Below are positions 1 through 10,455 of a stretch of 49,729 nt of DNA, one piece after another. The stretch is from Aneurinibacillus thermoaerophilus. Lineage in GTDB: Bacteria; Bacillota; Bacilli; Aneurinibacillales; Aneurinibacillaceae. The DNA is taken from contig NZ_FNDE01000026.1 of assembly GCF_900099925.1 (NCBI RefSeq), positions 1 to 49,729 on the forward strand. The letters are read 5' to 3'. The position numbers were made by a program, and so were the translations under genes. The notes below the pieces were generated by a model. That model saw only the letters and a list, made by a program, of their open reading frames with translations. It searched no databases and was not told the DNA's origin. Within the stretch, counting starts at the first letter, position 1. The number at the start of each line of letters is the position of its first letter.

Positions 1-1
1 T

Positions 2-409
2 ATGGGAATCGCCACGGTTGCCGGCTTTTTCGCAGAGGTTGGCGACTTGTCCAGATACCAGCACCCTCGTCAACTTCAAAAGCTGGCTGGTCTGAACCTT
101 AAAGAAAACCGCTCAGGAAAGCACCGAGGGAAAACCCGAATTACCAAACGAGGACGACCACAGCTTCGCGCACTTCTCTACAAAGTGATCCGACCCTTGG
201 TCGCCAAAAACCAGGCATTCAAGGCGCTGCATATGTATGATACGACCCGACAGCAGAATCCGCTCCGCAAGCAGCAGTCGTTGATTGCCCTGTGCTGTCG
301 TCTGCTTCGGATTATGTTTGTGCTGGCACGTAAAGAAGTCGATTTTGACATGAACAAGATGATGAAAGCTACGCCTTTATGTAGTCAGATCTTGCCTCTC
401 ACTGCATAA
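2..409 (+). CDS. IS110-family transposase, C-terminal part (cut by window edge)
   Basis: The frame is already open at the first base, so this is the 3' part of a longer gene. The visible 135 residues begin with a GIATVAGFFAEVGDLSRY-type segment and carry the basic block RSGKHRGKTRITKRG. Both are typical of the C-terminal Transposase_20 (IS116/IS110/IS902) domain, which contains the conserved serine region of these site-specific DNA-cutting enzymes. IS110 elements have a DEDD catalytic domain in the N-terminal half, which lies outside the window. Whether the whole copy is intact therefore cannot be judged. The frame ends normally at a TAA, and no internal stop is seen. It sits beside other mobile-element debris. 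Confidence 0.85.
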   Translation: MGIATVAGFFAEVGDLSRYQHPRQLQKLAGLNLKENRSGKHRGKTRITKRGRPQLRALLYKVIRPLVAKNQAFKALHMYDTTRQQNPLRKQQSLIALCCRLLRIMFVLARKEVDFDMNKMMKATPLCSQILPLTA

Positions 410-855
410 ATCTTTTAGTTGTTTCTTTTTGGCATACGTTCTTATTCGATACCTTGATTAAAAACGAAGCACGGAGAAGCCGGAATGATTTTCACCATGC
501 GGGCACTGACCCTGAAAAGGAGCATCTCTGGCCTCCACCTCATGGACAGGTTGAACGAAGGAAAGTAGGGACAGCAGATCCTGAGAGACATGGGAGGGTA
601 CACCACCATGAGTCTTGTGGAGATCCAATGTGCAACCATATTTTTCAAAAAGGCGATAGATCTCTGATAGGCTACGTCCTCCACTTCCAACATTTTTAAA
701 AGTTTCAAATGTCTAACTGAGACTTCGTTTATAAAAATCAAGATATCATGAGAATACGTGAGTATTCGTAAGAAAAACTTTAATTCATAGAGGGAGGTGT
801 ACGATCTAAAATTTGATTCGCAACAGTTGAACGCATCGCTTTTAAACTGCTTTTT
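410..855. other. 446-base stretch without a recognised gene
   Basis: No gene is assigned here. Several overlapping frames are open on both strands between about 440 and 740. The most protein-like is a minus-strand frame from 712 to 458 (84 codons, no good start), containing VGSGGRSLSEIYRLFEKYG. It looks like a decayed coding fragment, but I do not recognise the family. The stretch lies between an IS110 transposase and a relaxase remnant, so mobile-element debris is the most likely content. Confidence 0.4.
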
Positions 856-1254
856 TTACGCTTTCCACGATATTGTAAAAGATGCAGTCCACACTGGAGA
901 ACGCATCTCCTCTTTTTCAATCATTGCAGCCATCGCTTTACGTACCACATCTTTCATTTTCACTTCATTTAACCAATGCGTTTTTGAATCATATAGCCCT
1001 TGTTCTTCTAACCAATCATTGTCAAAGCTAACTACATCTTGCCACATTGGAGAACCTTTTTGTTCGGCTTCACTATACAACTTCGCAATCTCTTTCTTAC
1101 GATCCGTTGAAATATAATCATTGAATTCATCGAAAAGTTGTCCGTTCTTCTCTTCATCTCCCATGTAGTCCATGTAACGAAAATATACTCCTTCTTTTTT
1201 ATTTTCCATTGATGATTTCTCTTTTATTTTTGCATCTTCACTGTTAATGACATA
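856..1254 (-). pseudogene. MobL-type relaxase remnant, truncated at both ends
   Basis: The minus-strand frame contains FRYMDYMGD, KGSPMWQDVVSFDNDWLEEQ, GLYDSKT and SPVWTAS in the order found in the N-terminal region of MobL-type relaxases of Bacillota mobilisable elements. Those enzymes nick the transfer origin to start conjugative mobilisation. The related reading frame runs upstream of the apparent ATG (1209) to about 1254, where a TAG and then a transposon end interrupt it, so the true N-terminus is gone. After SPVWTAS (about 880) the expected HYNTDN metal-binding segment is replaced by unrelated sequence and a stop. The catalytic His cluster is therefore absent and the product cannot be active. 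The transposon end beside it suggests that insertion destroyed the gene. Confidence 0.75.
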
Positions 1255-1260
1255 CTATAT

Positions 1261-1324
1261 TGTCCATAACTTGACGGCGTTTGTTGTCCGAGCTTTGACG
1301 GAAATCTTGTCCAAATCTTATTTG
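1261..1324. repeat. Transposon end with tandem transposase-binding-type repeats
   Basis: Two 17-base direct repeats, TGTCCATAACTTGACGG (1261-1277) and TGTCCGAGCTTTGACGG (1285-1301), are followed by a degenerate third, TGTCCAAATCTTATTTG (1308-1324), with a period of 23-24 bases. Arrays of this type mark the ends of transposons that encode a DDE transposase plus an ExeA-like AAA ATPase. The remnant of such an ATPase lies directly beside it at 1339-1707. The outer edge near 1261 abuts the point where the relaxase remnant is broken. Confidence 0.65.
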
Positions 1325-1330
1325 AAAGAA

Positions 1331-1355
1331 AGGGAGAATCATGACAATTCTCCCT
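1331..1355 (-). terminator. Rho-independent terminator candidate after the ATPase remnant
   Basis: A perfect 9-base stem (AGGGAGAAT / ATTCTCCCT) with a 7-base loop is followed on the minus strand by TTCTTTC. It overlaps the end of the ATPase remnant. It is the first terminator-like structure downstream of sufB, so it may now end the suf transcript (inference). Confidence 0.5.
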
Positions 1356-1707
1356 CAACCACCCGTTTGACCATATGTTCATCTATGATGCGATGCCCGT
1401 TCTGTGCTCCATAAAGTAAACAGTGCGTGCACAGCTTGTTAATCAGCCTTGCGGCTCCTCCAGAAAAACGATGTATTTCATCGATCGCTCCATCAGAGAA
1501 TATTTGCTGACTAACTCCGGCATATTGAAGATGCTTTGTTACATACTCGCCTACCTGCGCACGATCAAAGTGGCCCAGCCTGCATTGGATATCGATCCTC
1601 TGCCGAATTGCGGTAAAATACTGTAAACGAAGGCGATCCACAAATCGACGAATCGTGGTTGTTTTGCCTGTACCACAATCACCTGTTAATACCGCAAACA
1701 AATAATG
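1339..1707 (-). pseudogene. ExeA-like AAA ATPase of a transposon, internally deleted remnant
   Basis: The frame encodes FAVLTGDCGTGKTTTIRRFV (Walker A) and then jumps straight to RLRLQ...TAIRQRIDIQC...GAIDEIHRFSGGAARLINKLC, the C-terminal part of the ExeA-like AAA ATPases that accompany DDE transposases. The middle of the ATPase domain (Walker B, sensor regions, normally well over 80 residues) is missing. The junction reads FVDRLRLQ, where the short motif DRL probably recurs in the parent and could have served as deletion microhomology. The N-terminus is also lost: recognisable homology begins right after the sufB stop codon. An ATG inside the sufB tail (1734) keeps the frame open, but that start lies in sufB sequence. 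Non-functional remnant. Confidence 0.75.
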
Positions 1708-1708
1708 G

Positions 1709-3109
1709 TTACCCGATACTACCTTCCATTTCAAACTGGATAAGACGGTTCATTTCTACCGCATATTCCATCGGCAGCTCTTTTGTGAACGGTTCAATGA
1801 AGCCCATGATGATCATCTGGGTTGCTTCGTCTTCTTTCAAACCACGGCTCATCAGATAGAAGAGTTGCTCTTCGCTCACTTTGGAAACGGTCGCTTCATG
1901 CTCTAACGTAATATTATTATTTAAAATTTCGTTGTACGGAATCGTATCAGAAGTGGAAAGTTTATCGAGAATGATCGTGTCACACTTTACGTTTGATTTA
2001 GAACCTTCGGATTTGCGTCCAAAGCTTGCAAGACCACGATATGTGACTTTACCTCCCTGCTTGCTGATACTCTTCGATACAATTGTCGAACTGCACTCTG
2101 GCGCCAAGTGAATCATCTTTGCGCCTGCATCCTGATGCTGCCCTTTACCCGCTACCGCAATAGAAATCACAACGCCTTTGGCACGCGGCCCTTTCATCAC
2201 AACAGCCGGGTATTTCATTGTCAGCTTGCTTCCAATATTGCCATCAATCCACTCCATTGTTGCATCTTCTTCCGCAACCGCGCGCTTCGTAACGAGATTG
2301 TATACGTTATTGGACCAGTTCTGAATCGTTGTATAACGGCAACGTGCACCTTTCTTAACAATGATTTCAACAACTGCGCTATGCAACGAGTCGGTGCTGT
2401 AAATCGGTGCCGTACAGCCTTCCACATAGTGAACAAAGCTACCTTCATCCGCAATAATTAACGTACGCTCAAACTGACCCATGTTTTCGGAGTTAATGCG
2501 GAAGTACGCTTGCAGCGGTGTTTCACATTTTACGCCTTTTGGAACATAAATGAAGCTTCCGCCTGACCATACCGCGCTGTTCAGTGCCGCAAATTTATTG
2601 TCCGTCGGTGGAATCACCGTGCTAAAGTATTCTTTGACAATTTCCGGATATTCCCGCACAGCTGTATCCATATCACAGAAAATAACACCCATTTCTTCGA
2701 GCTCTTTCTGCATATTATGGTATACCACTTCAGATTCGTATTGTGCGGATACGCCAGCCAAAAATTTCTGTTCAGCTTCCGGGATACCAAGGCGATCGAA
2801 TGTATTCTTGATTTCTTCCGGCACTTCGCTCCAGTCACGCCCTTTTTTCTCGGACGGCTTGACGTAATAGGTGATACTGTTAAAGTCGAGTTCCGTCAAA
2901 TCTCCGCCCCACATCGGCATCGGCATACTTTCGAAGATTTCCAGAGCTTTCAAACGGAAATCCAGCATCCATTTCTCTTCACCTTTAATACGAGAAATCT
3001 CCTCAACGATTTCTCTTGTCAAACCTTTTTTTGCACGGAAAACTGAAATATCTTTATCATGAAACCCATATTTATATTCTGAGGACAGCTCAGGTGCTTT
3101 TTTACTCAT
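1709..3109 (-). CDS. sufB: Fe-S cluster assembly scaffold subunit SufB
   Basis: SufB forms the SufBC2D scaffold on which iron-sulfur clusters are built in the cytosol. The protein (466 residues from MSKKAPEL) matches the usual length and has the diagnostic SufB core: [44 protein letters not shown] and the C-terminal [23 protein letters not shown]. An ATG six bases upstream (3115) is also possible, but the one at 3109 is 8 bases from GGAGG and fits family N-termini. It is the last gene of sufCDSUB, 38 bases after sufU. The normal C-terminus EMEGSIG is complete, yet the base right after the stop already belongs to a transposon remnant, so the original 3' flank of the operon has been replaced. 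Confidence 0.97.
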   Translation of the reverse strand: MSKKAPELSSEYKYGFHDKDISVFRAKKGLTREIVEEISRIKGEEKWMLDFRLKALEIFESMPMPMWGGDLTELDFNSITYYVKPSEKKGRDWSEVPEEIKNTFDRLGIPEAEQKFLAGVSAQYESEVVYHNMQKELEEMGVIFCDMDTAVREYPEIVKEYFSTVIPPTDNKFAALNSAVWSGGSFIYVPKGVKCETPLQAYFRINSENMGQFERTLIIADEGSFVHYVEGCTAPIYSTDSLHSAVVEIIVKKGARCRYTTIQNWSNNVYNLVTKRAVAEEDATMEWIDGNIGSKLTMKYPAVVMKGPRAKGVVISIAVAGKGQHQDAGAKMIHLAPECSSTIVSKSISKQGGKVTYRGLASFGRKSEGSKSNVKCDTIILDKLSTSDTIPYNEILNNNITLEHEATVSKVSEEQLFYLMSRGLKEDEATQMIIMGFIEPFTKELPMEYAVEMNRLIQFEMEGSIG

Positions 3110-3147
3110 TTCCATCTCCTCCTTGCTAAGACGTGTTACGCCTGCTT

Positions 3148-6084
<2,937 letters not shown>

Positions 6085-6103
6085 TACTATGCTTCCTCCT
6101 AAC

Positions 6104-6892
6104 CTACGCTTCTGCGCCTACTGTTTCGTCCTTAATGCCAAGCTCCTCTTTAATCCAATCATATCCTTTTTCTTCAAGCTTGAGAGCCAATTCCGGTCCA
6201 CCGGACTTCACAATCCGTCCCTGCATCATTACGTGAACGAAATCCGGTTTAATGTAATTCAGCAAACGCTGGTAGTGCGTAATCATCAATACGCCCATTT
6301 CCGATCCACGCAGTTCATTCACACCGCGAGCAACAATTTTCAGCGCGTCAATATCAAGGCCGGAGTCGATTTCGTCAAGAATAGCAATGCTCGGCTTCAG
6401 CATCATCATCTGAAGGATCTCGTTACGCTTCTTCTCACCGCCAGAAAAGCCTTCATTTACATAACGATGGGAGAAGGACTGATCCATCTCTAAAATTTCC
6501 ATTTGCTTTTCCATTTGACGAATGAATTTAATGAGCGAAATTTCTTTACCTTCTTCCTGGCGCGCATTTAAAGCGCTACGCAAGAAGTCAGCGTTTGTTA
6601 CACCGCTGATTTCACTCGGATACTGCATCGCGAGGAACAGCCCTTTACGTGCACGCTCATCAACCTCCATCTCCAGCACGTCTTCGCCATTCAATGTAAT
6701 GGAACCACCAGTAACTTCGTACTTGGGATGTCCCATAATCGCGGAAGCTAGCGTCGATTTACCCGTACCGTTCGGGCCCATAATCGCGTGCACTTCACCG
6801 CCCTTAATTTCCAGGTTTAAGCCCTTTAGAATCTGTTTATCTTCGATTGCAACAGATAGATCTTTTATTTGCAAATGCGGTGTTCCTGCCAT
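6104..6892 (-). CDS. sufC: Fe-S cluster assembly ATPase SufC
   Basis: The ABC-type ATPase that drives conformational change in the SufBCD scaffold. Walker A is GPNGTGKST, the signature is FSGGEKKRNEILQ, Walker B is SIAILDEIDSGLDIDAL, and the switch histidine is in MITHYQR. I place the start at MAGTPHLQIKDL (6892), preceded by GGAGGG at 8 bases. An upstream in-frame ATG (6928) would add 12 residues without a ribosome-binding site. First gene of the operon. Confidence 0.96.
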   Translation of the reverse strand: MAGTPHLQIKDLSVAIEDKQILKGLNLEIKGGEVHAIMGPNGTGKSTLASAIMGHPKYEVTGGSITLNGEDVLEMEVDERARKGLFLAMQYPSEISGVTNADFLRSALNARQEEGKEISLIKFIRQMEKQMEILEMDQSFSHRYVNEGFSGGEKKRNEILQMMMLKPSIAILDEIDSGLDIDALKIVARGVNELRGSEMGVLMITHYQRLLNYIKPDFVHVMMQGRIVKSGGPELALKLEEKGYDWIKEELGIKDETVGAEA

Positions 6893-6981
6893 GAATTTTT
6901 CCCTCCAATTAGCTCTTATCGACTTCAAACATGACGTAAAATAGTCGCGTATAATAAACGATTTGTCTTCAATCTTCTTAT

Positions 6982-7011
6982 ATAATATAGTATATCATAG
7001 TTGGAAATCAA
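6982..7011 (-). promoter_or_regulatory. Candidate SigA promoter of the suf operon
   Basis: On the minus strand TTGATT (7006-7011) and TATTAT (6982-6987) are 18 bases apart, about 90 bases before sufC, in an AT-rich gap. The spacing is one base over ideal, and other AT-rich hexamers compete, so the placement is tentative. Confidence 0.35.
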
Positions 7012-7028
7012 GGAAAGACCTATATACA

Positions 7029-7058
7029 TACTTTTTAAACAAATTTGTTTAAAAAGTA
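7029..7058. repeat. 30-base perfect palindrome
   Basis: Positions 7029-7043 are the exact reverse complement of 7044-7058, with no loop (each arm reads TACTTTTTAAACAAA). It is AT-only apart from four G/C pairs and has no T-run of its own, so it does not look like a normal terminator. It lies just upstream of the suspected suf promoter and downstream of the gene ending at 7166. It could be a dimeric-repressor operator or a cruciform. No regulator is recognised. Confidence 0.6.
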
Positions 7059-7107
7059 CCTTTATCTCTATTCCATTAGAGTATCCAATTTCCAAAGAAT
7101 TTATTGG

Positions 7108-7150
7108 AAAAAAGAAAGCAACCCCACGATTTGCTGTATCGTTCTTTTTT
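7108..7150 (-). terminator. Possible terminator after the membrane protein gene
   Basis: On the minus strand an outer AAAAAAGAA/TTCTTTTTT pairing encloses an inner ACGAT/ATCGT stem just after the stop at 7166. The central part does not pair well, so this is a weak candidate. Confidence 0.35.
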
Positions 7151-7165
7151 CATTTTTTACAATTC

Positions 7166-7624
7166 TCAGGAGAAAAGGCCGGCTTTCCTAGCGCGTGAGG
7201 CAATAAATTCCGCTTTACGCGCGAATTGAAGTAACGGTTTTTCTCCAGCTCCTTTTATCGTTACATAAGCAGACTGCCCATTTCCCTCTTTTACCTGAAT
7301 GGACACACTGTGACGCTGATAATGCACCTTGATAATATCGCCTGCATGAATGCTAACAAACGGAAATCCTTGCGAAGCAAACCCTATAAAAATGCTTTTG
7401 CTGTACACAATGATATCCATTTCTGTGGCGTGCACGTTATCATTATGGATAACTTCCTTTACTTTTCCTCGCCAGATAGGTACATCAAAATATTCCGGAC
7501 CAATGACAGCCAGATCACTTTTATTTTCCTTTTTGCCTATTAGCGCATAAAACGCTAGGATAAACAGCAAAAAAGAAATTGACATCGCGGCGCTAATATA
7601 GAATAGAATCTCTTTCATACCCAT
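7166..7624 (-). CDS. Unknown protein with one N-terminal membrane segment
   Basis: A 152-residue product that I do not recognise. Residues about 6-29 (LFYISAAMSISFLLFILAFY) form a single membrane helix. The remainder is a soluble, probably beta-rich domain with the tract VPIWRGKVKEVIHNDNVHATEMDIIVYSK and then a second beta-rich part. The layout suggests a membrane-anchored small-barrel protein, but no catalytic motif is visible. GAAGGG lies 5 bases before the ATG. The gene is single, with the suf operon downstream in the same direction. Confidence 0.7.
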   Translation of the reverse strand: MGMKEILFYISAAMSISFLLFILAFYALIGKKENKSDLAVIGPEYFDVPIWRGKVKEVIHNDNVHATEMDIIVYSKSIFIGFASQGFPFVSIHAGDIIKVHYQRHSVSIQVKEGNGQSAYVTIKGAGEKPLLQFARKAEFIASRARKAGLFS

Positions 7625-7831
7625 TTCTTCCCTTCATAAAAGAACCTAAGAGCCTTCGCCTACAAGTGATATATTTCCAATCTTATCACTTTTCTTGCTT
7701 TCCACCATACGCGAACATGATTTTGAAACTTTCCTTTTGCTCCCTATAGCCATCTCCTGAAAATCCAGTGTTATTCATCAAAATTTTTTGTATAATATTA
7801 GTAACTAAAATCGTGAAAACGGGGTGATATA

Positions 7832-8110
7832 ATGGAGTTTTTCTGCCCTCCATGTCGGAAAGTTATCGATGATTCCCATCCCCTTTGCGATCAGGCACAA
7901 GCATGGTTTTACGAAGCGAGCGGCAAAAGATTGTGGCGCATTCGCCGGTTAAATGAATACGCGTATCAGTACGTGACAGATGAAGAATATAGTCGTCTAT
8001 GCGCCGAGAGGCCAATCATTCTTTCTGAGGCACGAAGTTGGGAGGACTTTGATTGCAGTTCTTATACGGGAATCGATTCACGCGGCGAACGTACCTCTAT
8101 TTTTGATTGA
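7832..8110 (+). CDS. Small unknown protein with an N-terminal CPPC motif
   Basis: A 92-residue acidic protein starting MEFFCPPCRKVIDD with a second cysteine in HPLCDQA and a third in RLCAERP, so metal binding or a redox role is possible. I do not recognise the family. A GGGGTGA ribosome-binding site precedes the ATG, and a TATAAT at 7791-7796 could be its -10 box, with no convincing -35. A strong terminator follows at 8135-8166. It is the only plus-strand gene in this part of the window. Confidence 0.65.
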   Translation: MEFFCPPCRKVIDDSHPLCDQAQAWFYEASGKRLWRIRRLNEYAYQYVTDEEYSRLCAERPIILSEARSWEDFDCSSYTGIDSRGERTSIFD

Positions 8111-8134
8111 ATGACTAAAATGCATAGCGTTAAA

Positions 8135-8166
8135 AAAGAACCGGTGCCATGCGACACCGGTTCTTT
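8135..8166. terminator. Bidirectional terminator between convergent genes
   Basis: A perfect 12-base stem (AAAGAACCGGTG / CACCGGTTCTTT) with an 8-base loop lies between the small plus-strand gene and the rsgI stop. A-runs and T-runs flank both sides, so it can serve both directions. Confidence 0.8.
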
Positions 8167-8190
8167 GCCCAAATTTTTTGTTGTTTAACG

Positions 8191-9483
8191 CTAATCATTT
8201 TCCTCCGCTTTTTTTCCGGACGACGGCTTCTTATTTTCTTCCGATTCGTTAATTGGAGGACGCGCAAAGTTTTGCTTGTTCTTTTGCTTTTCGCGTTCTT
8301 CTTTATATTTTTCGTTTCGTTCTTTTTCTTCCTCTTTAATTGCGCGTCCTCCCTGCTGATATTGCTGTTGTAGTTGACCGTATTCAGAATAGTAGCGTTC
8401 ATCTTCTTTCGTCCGATTTGCTTCTCTTTTCGTTTGCTGTTCGGCTTTCCGCTTCGTTTCGGCCGCAATGATTTTTGGCACGCCTTTTGTCTTATCCCTT
8501 TTTTCTTCTTCAGTCAATATATGCTGGCGTTTTCCAGCAGACGATTCTTCTTCCCGCTGAACGACTGTCGTCTCATGTTTTTTCTTTTCTTCTTTGGTGG
8601 CGTTAGCTTTATGGTTCGTCGCCATCCGTTGTTTTACATTTGAAGCAACGGGTTTGGTTACTTGAGCTGGTCGCCGCGCTTCCGGTTTTGCCGCCATTTT
8701 TTCCTTCGAATACTGAATGATGTTTGGAATATTTTCAAAGCCTCCGATAGCGGAAGATACTTCGCTAATGCTCAACGTCTGAATTTCCTTTTCACTAATC
8801 TTTTTATTTACTCGCTTCATGGAATCATAGAGCGTGTATTTTCCCGGGGAAATACCCAGCTTTTGCGCCTGCTTGCGCATTTCTTTCGTACTTTCCATTA
8901 AAGTGATGGTAAGCTCTCCCGCGCTGTTGCTGACAAGATGCGGTATTTCTTTTTTCATAAGCTGCAATAATTCCCGCGAAGCCTCCGGATTTTTCAACCC
9001 TACAGGTACAATAAGCACATCGTGGTTATTTTTTAAAAACCCGTGTACGCGCGCGTCCGTGAGAATATCTTTCGTTACTTCCAATAAAGGACGCTTTTCC
9101 CATTTAATATTCTTCAATATGCTTTCCGCATCCTGATTAAGTGCTGTGACGCTCGTTACTACATAGTTTTTATCAATTTCAAGTTCAAAGCTTGGATTAA
9201 TATCAATGGAAACGGCCGCGTAAGCAGAAGCAAAAACCATATTCCATAACGGCAGTGCAGTAATGAATAAAAGCAAACAAGCCGCCGCTACATATGTCCA
9301 GCCCTTCCAGCTGCGCTTGGCCCGTTGCGATGCTTTTTCTGCTTTGACCGTGCGTGTAAATTCCACCTCATCCCCTTCTGTAAGAGGTTTGTCCACAGGA
9401 GGGATTTTACAAAACTCCCCGTCGGACGTCATGACAATAAGATACTGATTCTGTATCTCCAGTACGATGCCCTTCCTTTTCAC
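8191..9483 (-). CDS. rsgI: Anti-sigma-I factor RsgI
   Basis: A membrane-bound anti-sigma factor that holds SigI inactive. From the GTG at 9483 it is 430 residues. Residues 1-50 form the RsgI_N domain (KGIVLEIQNQYLIVMTSDGEF). Residues about 62-88 form the membrane helix. The external domain begins AAVSIDINPSFELEID, with an Asn96-Pro97 pair where the RsgI family is reported to self-cleave. The last third is low complexity, rich in Lys, Glu and Gln. The GTG is preceded by AAAGGAG at 10 bases and matches RsgI N-termini. ATG codons further upstream lie in sigI and are unlikely starts. The gene overlaps the 3' end of sigI by 77 bases. Confidence 0.88.
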   Translation of the reverse strand: MKRKGIVLEIQNQYLIVMTSDGEFCKIPPVDKPLTEGDEVEFTRTVKAEKASQRAKRSWKGWTYVAAACLLLFITALPLWNMVFASAYAAVSIDINPSFELEIDKNYVVTSVTALNQDAESILKNIKWEKRPLLEVTKDILTDARVHGFLKNNHDVLIVPVGLKNPEASRELLQLMKKEIPHLVSNSAGELTITLMESTKEMRKQAQKLGISPGKYTLYDSMKRVNKKISEKEIQTLSISEVSSAIGGFENIPNIIQYSKEKMAAKPEARRPAQVTKPVASNVKQRMATNHKANATKEEKKKHETTVVQREEESSAGKRQHILTEEEKRDKTKGVPKIIAAETKRKAEQQTKREANRTKEDERYYSEYGQLQQQYQQGGRAIKEEEKERNEKYKEEREKQKNKQNFARPPINESEENKKPSSGKKAEEND

Positions 9484-10282
9484 GCGCAAGCTTCTCCTTT
9501 CCCTCTGTATCATCCACCTGAATGTAGGAGCGCAAATATTGATAGTTCTCAATAAAAATGAGTGTAATCGCCACAATATAATTTCGATTTCTTTCTACCG
9601 TCTTGCGTGAGAAAGAAATAAACTGCAGAAGATATTTGACAGGAATTTTCTTTTTCTCCAAAAATGCTTCGCGCAGCTTCTTGTTATCCGCGATCATCCG
9701 GGCGATGTGAATCATATTTTTTCGGGCATCTGCATGCCTTGGAGTGTATTCAGGAAGCTCTTCCAGCTCAATGTCGAATTCACGCAAACGTTCGCGATAA
9801 TGCAAAATTTCTTCTCGCCGCATCTCCGCGTCCTGCTTTGCTTGATGCTGTTCAATCGCCGCCTGCACATCCCAGACATTATACTCGGGTGATTCGGGGT
9901 CTGCTGTCTCATCTAACGAAACAAATAAAGCCCGTTGCTTGTTTTTACGAATAAAATCTATGACACGCCTGCGTATCACAAGATCAGCAAACGAGAGAAA
10001 GCTGCTTCCTTTATCGCTTGAATACTGTGATATCGCTTCGTTAAACGCTTCAAGTCCAACGCTGAATTCTTCATCATGGGTTTGGTGAATATATCGCTTG
10101 CACACTTTTGATACCGTCGTTCCGATAAAAGGACGGTACTGCTGAAGCAATTCATTGCGCAACGCATCTTCGCCCTGGTGTATTCTTTCAATCATTTGAT
10201 GAAGGTGTTCAGTCTCTTGCACCTGCAACAACTTTTCTCTTCGGCGCCACTTTCCTAGGAAAAGTGTAAGTAACAAAGACAT
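9407..10282 (-). CDS. sigI: RNA polymerase sigma factor SigI
   Basis: A sigma-70-like factor of the SigI type, linked in Bacillus to heat and cell-envelope stress. The core is recognisable through LRNELLQQYRPFIGTTVSKVCKRYI, EEFSVGLEAFNEAISQY, FADLVIRRRVIDFIRK and the region 4-like FISFSRKTVERNRNYIVA near the C-terminus. The product is 291 residues, about 40 longer than the Bacillus subtilis protein. The extra C-terminal tail after YLRSYIQ lies in the overlap with rsgI. The ATG at 10282 is only about two bases from GAGGTG. The TTG two codons later (10276) has better spacing and may be the real start. Confidence 0.88.
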   Translation of the reverse strand: MSLLLTLFLGKWRRREKLLQVQETEHLHQMIERIHQGEDALRNELLQQYRPFIGTTVSKVCKRYIHQTHDEEFSVGLEAFNEAISQYSSDKGSSFLSFADLVIRRRVIDFIRKNKQRALFVSLDETADPESPEYNVWDVQAAIEQHQAKQDAEMRREEILHYRERLREFDIELEELPEYTPRHADARKNMIHIARMIADNKKLREAFLEKKKIPVKYLLQFISFSRKTVERNRNYIVAITLIFIENYQYLRSYIQVDDTEGKEKLAREKEGHRTGDTESVSYCHDVRRGVL

Positions 10283-10302
10283 TCACCTCGCTTCATATGT
10301 AT

Positions 10303-10331
10303 TCGCGCCTTCTTGCTATTTTCAGGGGGGA
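10303..10331 (-). promoter_or_regulatory. Candidate autoregulatory SigI promoter
   Basis: On the minus strand a TCCCCCC tract (10331-10325) and a CGAA (10306-10303) lie 18-19 bases apart, just upstream of sigI. SigI promoters are described with a C-rich -35 (ACCCCC) and CGAA-like -10, and sigI operons are autoregulated. Match and spacing are suggestive only. Confidence 0.4.
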
Positions 10332-10369
10332 CGCACCCGTATTTATAAACTTATGACATATATAAACAA

Positions 10370-10413
10370 AAGAAAAGCCGCCTGTTTCTCTATTACAGCA
10401 GAGATTCTCCGGC
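10370..10413 (-). terminator. Imperfect terminator after the 141-residue gene
   Basis: On the minus strand GCCG...TCTCT pairs with AGAGA...CGGC around an internal loop, followed by TTTTCTTTTG. It lies between the stop at 10456 and the sigI promoter. Confidence 0.4.
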
Positions 10414-10455
10414 GACCGAACATAAAATACTCTTTTTTTCAATCTCTAGCTTGAG

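Noticed and set aside
1339-1734. Intact gene for a 131-residue ATPase
   Set aside because: Walker B and the centre of the domain are missing and the start lies in the tail of sufB.
7657-7667. Possible third copy of the 11064/11582 repeat (CGCCTACAAGT)
   Set aside because: Only 11 bases agree, with no related flanks or hairpin, so chance is sufficient.
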